In this document: positions 54,755-64,000 of the stretch, in pieces
How positions within the stretch are numbered: the first letter of the stretch is position 1
Layout: every line of letters begins with the position of its first letter
Assembly: GCA_030704615.1 (NCBI GenBank)
Contig: CM060732.1
Span: 34,451,053 to 34,515,052, forward strand
From: Takakia lepidozioides
Lineage: Eukaryota; Streptophyta; Takakiopsida; Takakiales; Takakiaceae
Length of the DNA stretch: 64,000 nucleotides
Direction: 5' to 3'
Notes under the pieces: generated by a model
Database searches by the model: none
Told to the model about the DNA's origin: nothing
What the model saw: the letters and a program-made list of their open reading frames with translations, nothing else
Translations under genes and position numbers: made by a program

Positions 54755-55718
54755 TTAAGTACATCCGTAGGTGGTGTCAACACTGCTACTGCTACCACCT
54801 GAATCTGCTGAACTGCTAGAAGTACTGCTACCACCTGAAACTGATGCACTATCATCTATGAAGACATTTGCGTGGAGGTGCCTGAGCGTCTTCCTAGAAC
54901 TCCAACACAAGGGTAGGGGAGAAAGCACAGCTGCTTGCACACGAGCAATGTCTTCCACGTAGTCGGGAAGGACACAATTAGGAGGTGGGCTCCAGCACAA
55001 GTCCCTCAAGTATATGGAAGACAGGGGCCACGGGAGTGCGTTCACATTCCTGCAATAAAAAATGCACCATTTGGGTAACAATCAGACAACAGAAGGGGAC
55101 GCGACAGAGCATATACACAGGGATCAAATAGACAGAAAATAAACTCACTCACATGAAAAGTCATTGTCCAGGTCCTTGTCGTCTCCGTCGAGGATATCAA
55201 TTTGCGCAGTGACATCCTTGACATTGGAGGTAGATGCGCCCCCTTGTAACTCAGCGAGGAGGCCAGTGAAAATATATGCATCTCCTTCCATACCAAACAA
55301 GTGCCTCCACTTGCCTTGCAAGCATGGTAAGAAGCGCTTGCAAGAGACAGAATGAAGGAATTAGAGTTTTAGAATATTGAGTAAAGAAGGTGCAGAAGAA
55401 AAGAAATCGATGACAAAGGCAAGAAGAGAAACCTGTGCCGAGAGTGAGATCTATGATGCGGGCCCCTGGCCGAGAACAACTCTCAATGATCGTTTGGATA
55501 AAAGCCGGGCTTTTTTCACGGGCCCCTCTCCAAGGCGTTCCATTTGGCTTTCGCAAACATACGTTGGAGTCGACATAGTTGTAGTGCATGTCGTCGACGA
55601 CACAATCGAACCTCTCGTTTATGAAACATCCTCCCCCATGAAGCTCGAACTCCACCACTGTGGTGGGAGTCGACAGTGGATGTACCCTCACGAGACAGTC
55701 GACCTCAAATAGACAAGT
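54755..55718 (-). CDS. Methylase-like C-terminal exons (intact part)
   Basis: Exons 55718-55433, 55314-55149 and 55049-54755 join in phases 1 and 2 with clean borders (TCATCGCAG, GCACAG|GTTTCT, CTTGCAAG, TGTGA|GTGAGT, TTATTGCAG). Seen: ERFDCVVDDMHYNYVD, then PAFIQTIIESCSRPGARIID and LTLGTG (a Gly-rich AdoMet-binding-like motif I), KWRHLFGMEGDAYIFTGLLA (an acidic residue after a strand, as in the next methylase motif), an Asp-rich stretch, and a Ser-rich C-terminus. Upstream, at about 56,250-55,960, MVIVDIPDR stands where a DPPY-type motif would be expected, and GCFLLQVCLSDAGVLVII follows. The order matches permuted amino-methyltransferases (catalytic motif before motif I). DPPY is not conserved, so enzyme activity is doubtful. 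Confidence 0.5.
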
Positions 55719-55830
55719 CTGCGATGAAGAAGACAATAATTAGTAAGGAATGTTTCATAGCACATCTGGGTGGGAGCAGCAGACCCATTCCGGATGGAAC
55801 GGGTTCAGAGTCATTGCTCATGCACCGCCA

Positions 55831-57228
55831 TAACTGAGTGCGCTGAAGCACTCAATTCAGGCAGTGCGAACATCATGACTTCATAACAGTCAGTACAGTG
55901 GAACTTCAACAGAGAAGGCATAAAAACAAAGTATTTGAAAACCCACTTCTGCCTTGGGCAATCCCCCTTCGTCAGATATAGGCTGTTGACACAGTTCTAG
56001 GTCTTGATAATCCGCATCCCCGAGGCTTTCAAATAGCTTGCCAGCTCCCGGCGACATCTCATCGTGACAGATTGTATGATAACAAGAACCCCTGCATCGG
56101 AAAGGCAAACTTGCAAAAGGAAACACCCAACTCCAATACCTCTCGTCAATTTTCCATGTTGGGCAGGTGTCACTGGGCAGAATATCCGGGACTGGATGCC
56201 TGTCCGGAATGTCCACAATAACCATCTCCGAAGCAAACGGTTTCTGTGCACCATTCACCCAAGATTCCTTCCCCCTCCATGCGTGCAAGCAATATAGCGT
56301 ATAAGAAGTGGAGGATGTTTTATAAGTGACATGTCTGTTCCGAGTAAAAATAAAACAAAGAAATCAAAACTCAAACACATGCATGATAATTGCTTACCGA
56401 TTGGAGAAAAGCACATAGCTTGTCCCACGTTTTGGATGGATCACCAGTGCAACTTGACTTCCGTGTTTCCATCATGGCCAGGAACCCGGAAAAATGATTC
56501 TGGATGGGTGCTCCATTGCATCGTAGGGCTCTTTTAGACCCTTCTTCTTTCGGTCAGGCTTTTTGGTTGGGGGTGGGGTCTGCACTGGCCCCGGTTGCAC
56601 CATGGACTCCTTTTCATTCTCATTTGAATTGTTTTTCTGCCCCTTTACCTTCCCTTTCCCTTTGTCCTTTCTAGGCTTCACTGGCGTATTCTGTGCAAGA
56701 GGCTCTTTCTCAGCCAATATCCTCAAGTTTCTCTCGTGCAACTCCTTCTCCGTCAGAGGGGCCAAGGCCTTTGCATTCTCGTTTTGATTTCGGGTCACAA
56801 GCTCAGACCAAGGGCATCCAGACCGTGGGATATCCATATGACAGCAACAATCTCGAAGATACAAGGTCCCGTAATCCTTCAAAATCCCTGCAGTGTACAT
56901 TGTTTGAGCGTTGGATGGGTCACACCATAGGTCAATAAAGTGCGGGTGTTGACTCAGGTTCTTGCCTGGAATGAGAACGTTCTTGATGTACCTACACAAT
57001 CAAATCAGAGAGAATGTTAGTGAGTGGGGAAAGCGTGAGATAACGGTTTAAGGACCCCTTGACTGTGTGCGCCAGCGCACTCAATTTTTGGTCTGTCCAC
57101 CCAGGCCCTACTTACAAGCCAGGGCAGGTGTGATTTAGTAGAGGATCGGATGTTCGTATGTAGAATGAAAGCTTGGGAGACATAGAAGTGCCCACCCCTT
57201 TACTGAGTGCGTGAGCGCACATAATTTT
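55831..57228. repeat. Three palindromic GTGCG repeats within the ParB/methylase-like gene
   Basis: Copies at about 55,831-55,858, 57,059-57,089 and 57,201-57,228 share the arms ACTGAGTGCG or ACTGTGTGCG and GCGCAC/AGCACTCAATT with those of the large array at 61.67-62.85 kb. They lie between exons, as introns would. Confidence 0.7.
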
Positions 57229-58819
57229 GGGACTGTTTATTCAACAAAGCAGGGCTGCAACGAAATCGAAACTTCGTGAGACAGGAAAGAAGGGTGGAAA
57301 AAGAGTGTCAAGACAAACCTGTATAGAATGGCCTATTCTGATCCATGCTATTGATCGAAATCGTTAGTGCGCGAGATGCCTCCCTCTTTGGCAAACTCCC
57401 TGAAGAAGCAAGTGCTGAAGCAAGCTGCTTTCCACTGGCGAACGTAGTCTTCTAGAGTATCTGTTGGTGGAGTCATAGTTATCTTGTAATCGTTCAGCTG
57501 CTTCTCTAGCACCAGTTGTGCCCGAGCCTCTATCTGTGCAAGAACAGTTTTACAATTCAGAGAAAAGATTTTTAAGAACAGTAAGTGACTTTTCCCGGTG
57601 CAATGCAGATTTGCAGTGGAAATGGAAAGGGGAGAGAAAAAAACTTGTGCCCAGTACGTGGCTTTGTGCAGCCACATATCGAGAACATGGTCACTGAATT
57701 GCTTTATGATGTCATGTTTCCTTGTTCTTCTCACACGGAAAGCAGTGGTCATCTTTCACTGTCGGGTCGGCGTTCCAAATCTCAAGCCATTTCACTTTCA
57801 CCTCTAGCTCCACTACAGCAGTGGACAGGCGATGAAGTTTTTCTTGCATCATTTCGGGCTTGGTGCTCACGTTCCGTTGGATCCTGACATGATTCAAGAA
57901 CTTTGGGCCAAAAGCAGGGTCAGGTATTCTGAGTTGTTTCACGAACGCGCTCATGTAGTGCCTCTTCGCCACCTCCATCTACTTGTTCATAGATTCTTCC
58001 ACTCCTTTTGAGGATCGCTCCCCTGGGTCTTTTTTGGCATAGTACTCTGCTTTCCCTTTCTCTCCAGCCTCCGCAATCTCTTGCTGAACATTCCAGTATA
58101 CAACTTATTAGTCAACTGGTTTTAAGAATGAACAAGTAGACAGAGCTAGGGAAGGAATACTTGCAACGTACCCTCCTCCCTCAGCTTGTACAATGTGTCG
58201 GCGGATTTGGAGGTCTCGCACTTCTTGTAAGCCTCTGCACTGATAAGGTTTTTGAAGGTGACCAGTGGCATTTGGCTCACCTTCTATATCCTGAATAGAG
58301 TGTGGTGTAGTGTGAAAAGAAGGGGCGTGAATCCCCTTCTGGGTTATTCTAAATCCGTACTCCTCCCCAGTTGAAGTCAAAGCAAAGCAAAGCAACGTTC
58401 TTAGCAATCCAACCATCGTCACACGGCTTTATGGGTTTTCCCTCAGGTTCGTTCGTGATCAGAGTTCACGCAATCCTCATCCACGCCGCAGCGGAAGAGA
58501 AGACATGGATGGGGAGTTTTTGGATTGTTCTTGCTCTTGGTTCTACTTTTATACAACAACCTCGCCCTATGATCACAGCGCCGTGATCTCTTCTGTGATT
58601 GTAGGCAGCCCAATGTCAGCGGTAAACACGACCCTTAATGTGAAGCCCCCTTGAGCAGTGACACGTCGGAAATCCCCTTTGTAATGGTGACACAGATTTA
58701 GAGGGAGGCAGCTCAGATCTCCCATGAACTGCAGGGCCACTGGTCTCTTTCAGGGTTCATGTTTTCTTCATCTCATCTCCCCAAATTGGCCATCCCCCCA
58801 TCAACCCCTTTTACTGAGC

Positions 58820-59026
58820 AGCTCTCTCCCTTCCCAAATCCTTTTCTCTCTCTCTCTCTCTTTTCCCCTTTTGCTCTGTTTCTCTCTCTCTATCTAGGTC
58901 TACAGGTTCCTCACTTCTACACAGCAGCACATCTATCATGCAATGCAATGCACACTCTGCCAGGCATTCACTGCACCCAGCCTTGAAGTCATCCTCGGTC
59001 ACACAAGACATAACCATTCCATTCAT

Positions 59027-59079
<53 letters not shown>

Positions 59080-59425
59080 GTTAATGTCCAACCCTTCACA
59101 CTACCTTTTCCAAAGAACCATTGCCCAAACAGCTCTCAACCTTCCCAAATCCTTTTCTCTCTCTCTCTTTTCCCCTTTTTCTCTGTTTCTCTCTATCTGT
59201 CTTGGTCTACAGATTCCTTACTTCTTCACAGCAGCACATCTATCATGCAATGCAATGCACACTCTGCCAGGCATCCAGTGCACCCAGCCTTGAAGTCATC
59301 CTCTGTCACTCAAGACATAACCATCCCATTCAGCAGTCTCTCTCTCTCTCTCATGTCAATGTTCAACCCTTCACACTACCTTTTCCAAAGAACCATTGCC
59401 CAAACAGCTCTCAACTTTTCTACAG
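58820..59425. repeat. Tandem duplication of 311 bp with CT tracts
   Basis: The unit starting near TTCCCAAATCCTTTTCTCTC (58,831) returns at 59,142, and a third partial copy begins near 59,360. Inside are TGCAATGCAATGCACACTC and ACATAACCATTCCATTCA. CT runs of differing length (the longest, about 24 units, at 59,030-59,077) sit at equivalent places. It lies in the long intron after the ParB-like exon. Confidence 0.9.
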
Positions 59426-59429
59426 GTTT

Positions 59430-60990
59430 CATTCCAAATATCCCAACAGCCCTCTTCTCCCTTCAACTGTGAACCTCAGTTGTTCAGACCCTGAGACCAT
59501 ACTGGAAATCAGTTCCAAAGCCAAATCAGTGTCTGTTCTGCTTCCCCATCCACATTATCATTTCTTTGTCTTCAACAGTTCTAGCTAATCATCATTGGTG
59601 TCTCCAAGCAACCAAGCTAGGTCTACATTGGTTCCAGTGTATCACTACCCAGGGCAGCATTGTGTGCAGGTTTATAACACCAAAACAAGAACAAGAATGA
59701 AGACAAACAGTGACCATTCTGATTTCAGTGATAAACAGTCTCTCTTCCCACTCATTTCTCCTACTGACACTACAACATCAGGTGTATCCATCATTTCCGT
59801 ATCCTGGTTTGAAGTCTAGAGTCTCCATTCCATTTCCAAAACCTTTTCCTCTATCACATATCTCCACCTTTTCTCTTCTACAAAGAGCCAGTCCTAAATC
59901 TACACAAAGCGACTTCTAAGTCACCCCAAAAAGAAGCCCACAGTCTACGAACTTATCTGTTTTTATCCTCCAATGAAGCGGTGGGTCTGCCTGCCAAGAT
60001 GGCACCTCACCATCGCCTGTCAGCAGCCACTTTAACCTTTTCTCCTTGTCTTGATTCAAGTATTTATCATGCCATGATGTCTCCTCTTCATCCTATGGAA
60101 CATCCTGTGGCTTGCCAACTAAATTACTCTATCCTTCTATGCATGCAATTCTTCCTTAAGAATTGACATGGTCCTATAGCAAGAAGACACAAAATCAGCT
60201 AGAAGCTTTGATTACAGATAACCTAAGTTGCCATCCAGCCAGCACTCCACATGCCTTATCCCCTCCATTGATTGTGCCCAGACTCTCTTCCTTGTGCTTC
60301 CGGCAGCTGGCCGTTTTCCTTGCTTGCTCATCTGCCCATAACTGTTATCTTCAAGGCAATGGCGGCAGCGGTGGCGCGCCGCTTTCCTTACATGCTCCTA
60401 TCTCCAGGAATTGATCATCACTACGAGAGAAGCGGCACCGCTTCCCTTTACATAGAATACCAAGCAGAGGCACTTAATGTCGCTCTCTAAACCAAGCAAA
60501 GTCCCATAGCGTAGGTACAACCTCCCAATAACAGACTGCCCTGCCAACACCACTGCTCGCAGCAGCTGCTACGAGTCGCCCGTCATCTTCCTCTTCGTTT
60601 TTCTCAACCCGCGATTTTAGGTTAAGCACCAGTGATGAAAACGTTCATCGCACGGATGAAAATACGCACGGACATGACTTAGCCATTTTTATCCTGGCAA
60701 AGCATAAGCACAGTATGCCCATGAAATTACCTGTATGCAGGGATATATCCCTCTTGCAGTTGGTATCAGGGCACTCCCGTTATAGTGATGCAGGTTCTTA
60801 ACGGTAAAACAAAAATGTAATGTCACTCCCTTGCATTCACACTACAGTGGACCAAATTCATCGTCACGTGTGCACTTTTGGTTCCCCTGCAGTCCCACAC
60901 AAACACTATGACTTCCTCCTTCACCAGGAAATACAAAACAAACAGAACAAATCGGAGAGTTCGGATGGCATGAAGGGTGAGCATTATACT
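59430..60990. other. Long intron of the ParB/methylase-like gene, remainder
   Basis: No supported exon or gene. Frames on the plus strand are Ser/Pro/Leu-rich and follow from pyrimidine-rich DNA. No RNA gene was recognised. Confidence 0.35.
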
Positions 60991-60993
60991 TAC

Positions 60994-61553
60994 TTGTTGA
61001 TGTCATGCATAGCCGTCAGAAGTGCTGTGACGTTTCCTTTCAGATCCAGCACCATGGACGCCACAAAGTAGTGTCAGTCCTCGTCTGTGTTGTGATATTT
61101 GTTTATGACGTTCATCCAGGCCATGAAGCGGTGATTGCCATCCCAGATATGAAACATTTTCCCGGAGAACACCTGTATAGACAGTCTCCTCGAAATCTGG
61201 GCTTCGAACTCCTCGTTTACTTCTCGCCATATTGGATCCCAGCTTTTCACAATTGACTCGTCCACCAAGACCTCCTTTCCACTGGCATCGCACAATGACA
61301 CGTAAAACACGGGAGACCCCTCTATGTATCCGTGACTAAAATCTTGCTCCAACTTGGACACATCCCCGATCAGGGCACGTTGAATGATTGGCATTGATAT
61401 TAGGCGGCAGAGAGGGATCATAATCTTGCCTCCAGGTACCGGCATAGACTTGATCACCTGCGCAGAATTGACCTTCTGATACACGAGGACCTTTGCCGCT
61501 CGCTCTTCGTAGGAAGAATCATCTTCTTGAATAGGCTTCTCAGTCACTGCCTC
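60994..61553 (-). pseudogene. ParB/Srx-like domain exon with an internal stop
   Basis: Acceptor AGTAGCAG|GAGGC and donor AACAA|GTAAGT bound a 560-base exon (phase 2 out). Domain: GGKIMIPLCRLISMPIIQRA (strand plus I-x-x-x-x-Q-R, like the first ParB block), VSKLEQDFSHGYIEGSPVFY, an insert VDESIVKSWDPIWREVNEEF, and KMFHIWDGNHRFMAWMNVI, whose G-N-H-R resembles the G-x-H-R motif with which ParB/Srx-fold proteins bind nucleotide. TGA at 61,076-61,074 follows NTDED, and the frame continues HYFVASMVLDLKGNVTALLT and AMHDIN to the donor, so a single base change (TGG to TGA) would explain it. ParB-fold assignment is from motif order only. Confidence 0.55.
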
Positions 61554-61670
61554 CTGCTACTGTTGCTGCTTCTCAGGCTGCAATCCTTTTCTTTTCCTCC
61601 CCTGCACCTACCACCTTTACAGCCTTTCCGTCATTCCACAGCTACATTTTCCTGATCTGGCACCTACAAG

Positions 61671-62848
61671 AATTGAGTGTGGTGGCGCACTCACTTTCAA
61701 GATTGACAAGGATCGGAACAGACAAACATTAGTTCTTCAAAACAACATACATAACCCTCCTTTCCTGTCAACCGGAATTGAGTGCGGTGGCGTACTCATT
61801 TTTTGGACACCTTCCATGACATCCATGAAATCATGTTCATTGCAGGTACTCCATCTCTACTCAGTCAATGGCTCATTTGTCACTTCCTCTTCCATATTGT
61901 GTGCTTCATTCTAGAGGCATAAACTGAGTGCGCCACCACACTCAGTTTCCAGGGTGTTCTGATGTTCTTCCCATAACTAAAAAAGAATGCTTCGAATTTC
62001 CACAATCCATTTCACCTTATAGTTCATCTCAGACATCATCAAATCAACCATCTACAAGTGCTCAAAAAATTATTTCTGGGAGCCCTCCACTTTGTCTGCC
62101 TGCTTTCTGTTGCGAGCACACCAGGGTCTTTACCTCTGTCCACGTACATGGTCGACCTCACCTCAAAACTGAGTGCACCACCGCACTCAATTTCAAGGTA
62201 ATCGTTTCTTTCTATCTGAAAACTCAAAAGAGATCTCACTTTGAATGAAACACACTTTCTAACTATCATTTCATCTCTCTCATAAGCAAACTGACCATTC
62301 TATGGTGCTCCAAAACTGAGTGCGGTGGCGCACTTAGTTCTGGGAGCCCTTCATTCTGTCTGCCTACTTCTGTTTTGAGTTCAATGGGGTCTTCACGTTT
62401 GTCCAAAAAGATTGTCGATCACACCTTAGAACTGTGTGCGCCACCGCATTCAGTTTCCAGGTTAGACTTAATGTGATTCTCAGAACTCATAAGAGATCTC
62501 ATTATGGAATAGAGACACTTTCTATCTTCCGTTCACCTCATTCAATAGCAACTCAATGATTCCATGGTGCTCAGAAATTGAGTGTGCGGTGCGGCACTCA
62601 GTTCTGGGTGACCACTCCACTGTCTCTTGGACCTAAACTGTGAACATCACCTTCATCTTTCCCTAATGCCCAAGCGATCTCCTAACATCCATTTGAAATG
62701 AGTGCGCCACCACACTGAGTTTCCCCGTGTCCATCTGAGGCTTCCATTGCAGATCCTGTTGCGTCTAAGACTTATGTATTCACCTCGGCCCACAATGGAA
62801 GTGATAGAGCTCCCCTCAAAACTAAGTGCACTGCCACACCCAATTTTC
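61671..62848. repeat. Array of nine palindromic repeats with unique spacers
   Basis: Repeats begin at about 61,671, 61,776, 61,921, 62,165, 62,312, 62,429, 62,575, 62,696 and 62,818. Each is about 28 bp: an arm ACTGAGTGCG, a centre CCAC or GTGG, and an arm CGCACTCAGT, able to form a hairpin of about 10 bp. The centre reads CCAC in some and GTGG in others. Start-to-start distances are 105, 145, 244, 147, 117, 146, 121 and 122 bp. Parts of the spacers are also related (CCATGGTGCTC, GTTCTGGGAGCCC, AAGAGATCTCA), revealing a longer repeat of about 265 bp with two palindromes per unit. It lies in the proposed first intron of the ParB-like gene. It is not a CRISPR array: spacers are too long, they are partly repeated, and this is a plant nuclear context. 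Confidence 0.85.
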
Positions 62849-62975
62849 AGGGGATCTCTCGTATCATGTCTATGCACTTGGTACGACAGTCAAGCGAGAT
62901 TCATGCAGATTGGGAGAAGGATCACCTTGGGTTCATGACACCACTTCCCGATGCCTCTTCTTGTTGCGTCCTCAC

Positions 62976-63179
62976 CGCCTCCTTTGGTGTTACTTCTTTC
63001 TCACCAACGGTGGTGTCGATGTCCATGTCATGCACATTGGTCTCCGAGACACTCTCCTCCCAATCCCTTCTTCCCTCCATTTGAGGCTGGACCTCCTCTG
63101 TCATATGCTGTGACTCCTGGATAGACGTATCATGTGCAACCTGCTCATCAACGTTTTGAAGATTGCGCAATTTTCTCAT
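62976..63179 (-). CDS. Proposed first exon: Glu/Gln-rich leader
   Basis: ATG at 63,179, then MRKLRNLQNVDEQ, a polar Glu/Gln-rich stretch and EKEVTPKEA, ending at a strong donor GGCG|GTGAGG (phase 0), which fits the phase-0 acceptor of the ParB-like exon. The frame itself runs on to a stop near 62,922. An alternative is that it is the start of a gag gene, because an LTR end and primer-binding site lie about 210 bp upstream. Confidence 0.4.
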
Positions 63180-63389
63180 TCTGACTCGCGTGTTTTCCCT
63201 CTCTCTCGCACTCGTGAAGTAAAGGGACTGCCTTCTATGTCTTCTTCCTATGTCTTCAGAATGAGACTATTCTGATTTAATCTTCAATATAACCCCGTTG
63301 CTATCTAACATTCTCTTTGAGTCAACTTCTTAAGTTGCTACTGAAAGAACATTATTTATAGCTTCAGATCTTAGGATCTTCTTATTTTG

Positions 63390-63500
63390 CTCTGATACCA
63401 ACTGTAATGAAACTACTCGTACTATTCCATTAATCCTAGAGACACAGCTTTGAGGTATTGAATACCTTTATAAAGAAGAAGACATATTACATAACCTGTC
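63390..63500 (-). mobile_element. LTR end and primer-binding site remnant
   Basis: On the minus strand CATTACA is followed by GTTGGTATCAGAGC (63,390-63,403 on the plus strand, GCTCTGATACCAAC). This is the usual junction of an LTR end (…CA) and an initiator tRNA-Met primer-binding site. Further into the LTR a TATA-like TTTATAAAGG lies near 63,465-63,474. The opposite LTR and the pol region in this orientation are not found in the window. Confidence 0.55.
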
Positions 63501-63529
63501 AGGTCTTTGTCTATGTATATACTTGTTCT

Positions 63530-63735
63530 TCCTCAAGGGGTATAGAACATCCCATTGAATTGTTACATGGGACAAGTCCCATGACTAAAGCTCCATATAG
63601 GTTAAGTTTTGTAAAGTTGAAAGAACTTAAAAGGCAATTAGAAGACCTATTGAAGAAAGGCTTTATAAGACCCTCTAAGTCCCATATGGTTCTCTCATCC
63701 TCTTTGTAATTAAAAAAGATAAACCTATCAGGTGA
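63530..63735 (+). pseudogene. Ty3/gypsy reverse transcriptase fragment
   Basis: HPIELLHGTSPMTKAPYRLS, then LKELKRQLEDLLKKGFIRPS and KS, aligns with the start of the reverse transcriptase of Ty3/gypsy elements (compare [20 protein letters not shown] in the complete element of this window). A frame change then occurs, after which PYGSLILFVIKKDKPIR is readable. The rest is missing. Orientation is opposite to the neighbouring LTR remnant. Confidence 0.8.
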
Positions 63736-63739
63736 CGGT

Positions 63740-64000
63740 GGGAAATTTTCCGAGGTGTACCTGTCCCGACTTCGTGTGCATGCGTGTGGAAGCTCTAGGA
63801 AAGAGAGGGAAATGGGTTCCCTGCAAGCATCTTTACTAATGTATCTTTTTGCGCAGGATGTATTGTGATCCCAAAAGAGACCAAATCATTCACCAAGCGA
63901 CACTAGGTCTTGGTGAGGTACGGACACTTTTGCATCGAGACATTGGCAATATCGAGTAGTGTTGCATATGTTGCGATTTTTCGCAATGTCGGAAAGGGTT
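63740..64000. other. Right end of the window, nothing assigned
   Basis: No gene recognised. A small hairpin TTGCGATTTTTCGCAA is at about 63,973-63,988. Confidence 0.3.

Larger units (their letters stand above)
54755..63179 (-). pseudogene. ParB-like plus DNA-methylase-like multi-exon gene, apparently decaying
   Basis: Proposed minus-strand exons: 63179-62976, 61553-60994, about 58440-58340, about 58290-58168, about 58084-57625, about 57540-57310, 56991-56398, about 56290-55950, 55718-55433, 55314-55149 and 55049-54755. The outer junctions agree in phase (0 after the first, 1 and 2 at the end). Order of parts: Glu-rich leader, ParB/Srx-like domain, long helical middle (KKCETSKSADTLYKLREE; ALLCFDFNW), a Lys-rich linker and a methylase-like C-terminus. 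Lesions: TGA at 61,076-61,074 where a Trp-His pair is expected, TAG at 57,981-57,979 (NK*MEVAKRH), and frame changes near 57,720, 56,470 and within 56,290-55,950. The last three exons are undamaged. No function is established. ParB-like and methylase domains are also paired in mobile elements of microbes, which makes an element origin possible (inference). Confidence 0.5.

Noticed and set aside
58759-59588. Ser/Leu-rich frames on the plus strand
   Set aside because: They come from CT microsatellites in an intron of the minus-strand gene.
61671-62848. Regularly spaced palindromic repeats taken as a CRISPR array
   Set aside because: Spacers are 80-210 bp, partly repeated among themselves and of variable length. 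Repeats differ in sequence and orientation, there are no cas-like genes, and the context is a plant nuclear genome with introns.
54755-63179. Organelle-type RNA editing or stop-codon recoding to rescue the ParB/methylase-like gene
   Set aside because: The gene has spliceosomal introns and is nuclear, and frame changes occur besides the stops, so decay is the simpler explanation.

Overview
The window is nuclear DNA of a land plant. Evidence: GT-AG introns of roughly 100-850 bp, a PLS-class pentatricopeptide repeat (PPR) gene, a plant-type B3 gene, two LURP-one-related genes, a plant-type aldo-keto reductase, exonuclease V, and Ty3/gypsy, LINE-like, hAT and MULE-like elements. A PPR protein with an E/DYW tail, built from nearly identical PLS triplets, suggests a seed-free lineage with much organelle RNA editing (lycophyte, fern, hornwort or similar). 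I cannot name the species.

Layout. 1-4.7 kb is AT-rich and holds only weak reading frames and an imperfect direct duplication. 4.7-7.2 kb (+) is a multi-exon gene with a KH-like segment. 7.5-9.0 kb holds a broken Nudix hydrolase copy (-) and a hAT transposase scrap (+). 9.0-11.85 kb (-) is a PPR gene whose E/DYW tail has decayed. 13-22.4 kb carries three copies of one LINE-like 3' end, a three-exon Pro-rich/acidic gene (15.4-17.8 kb, +), an 80-bp tandem repeat (19.2-19.5 kb) and a B3-domain gene (20.9-21.9 kb, -). 22.9-24.1 kb (-) is a small coiled-coil gene. 26.7-28.9 kb (+) is a five-exon aldo-keto reductase with a non-autonomous hAT element 17 bp after its stop codon; the 8-bp target duplication and 15-bp inverted ends are perfect. 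30.6-34.0 kb (-) is a complete seven-exon exonuclease V gene. 34.7-40.1 kb (+) holds a segmental duplication of a LURP-one-related gene: the first copy is frameshifted and the second is intact.

41-54 kb is a nest of transposable elements. A decayed Ulp1-like (C48) protease gene is split by a 1.4-kb minisatellite. A complete, very young Ty3/gypsy chromovirus (45,065-52,084, 5-bp target duplication) is inserted in CAGACTG-rich DNA. A MULE-like SWIM gene lacking its transposase core follows on the minus strand.

54.7-63.2 kb (-) is the most unusual locus. About eleven exons encode a protein that combines a ParB/Srx-like domain with a DNA-methylase-like domain. Its proposed first intron contains an array of at least nine palindromic repeats spaced about 105-245 bp apart, and three more copies lie in the downstream gene body. 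The reading frame has at least two in-frame stops and several frame changes, while the last three exons are intact. An LTR/primer-binding-site remnant lies just upstream of the proposed first exon. The window ends with a Ty3/gypsy reverse transcriptase scrap.
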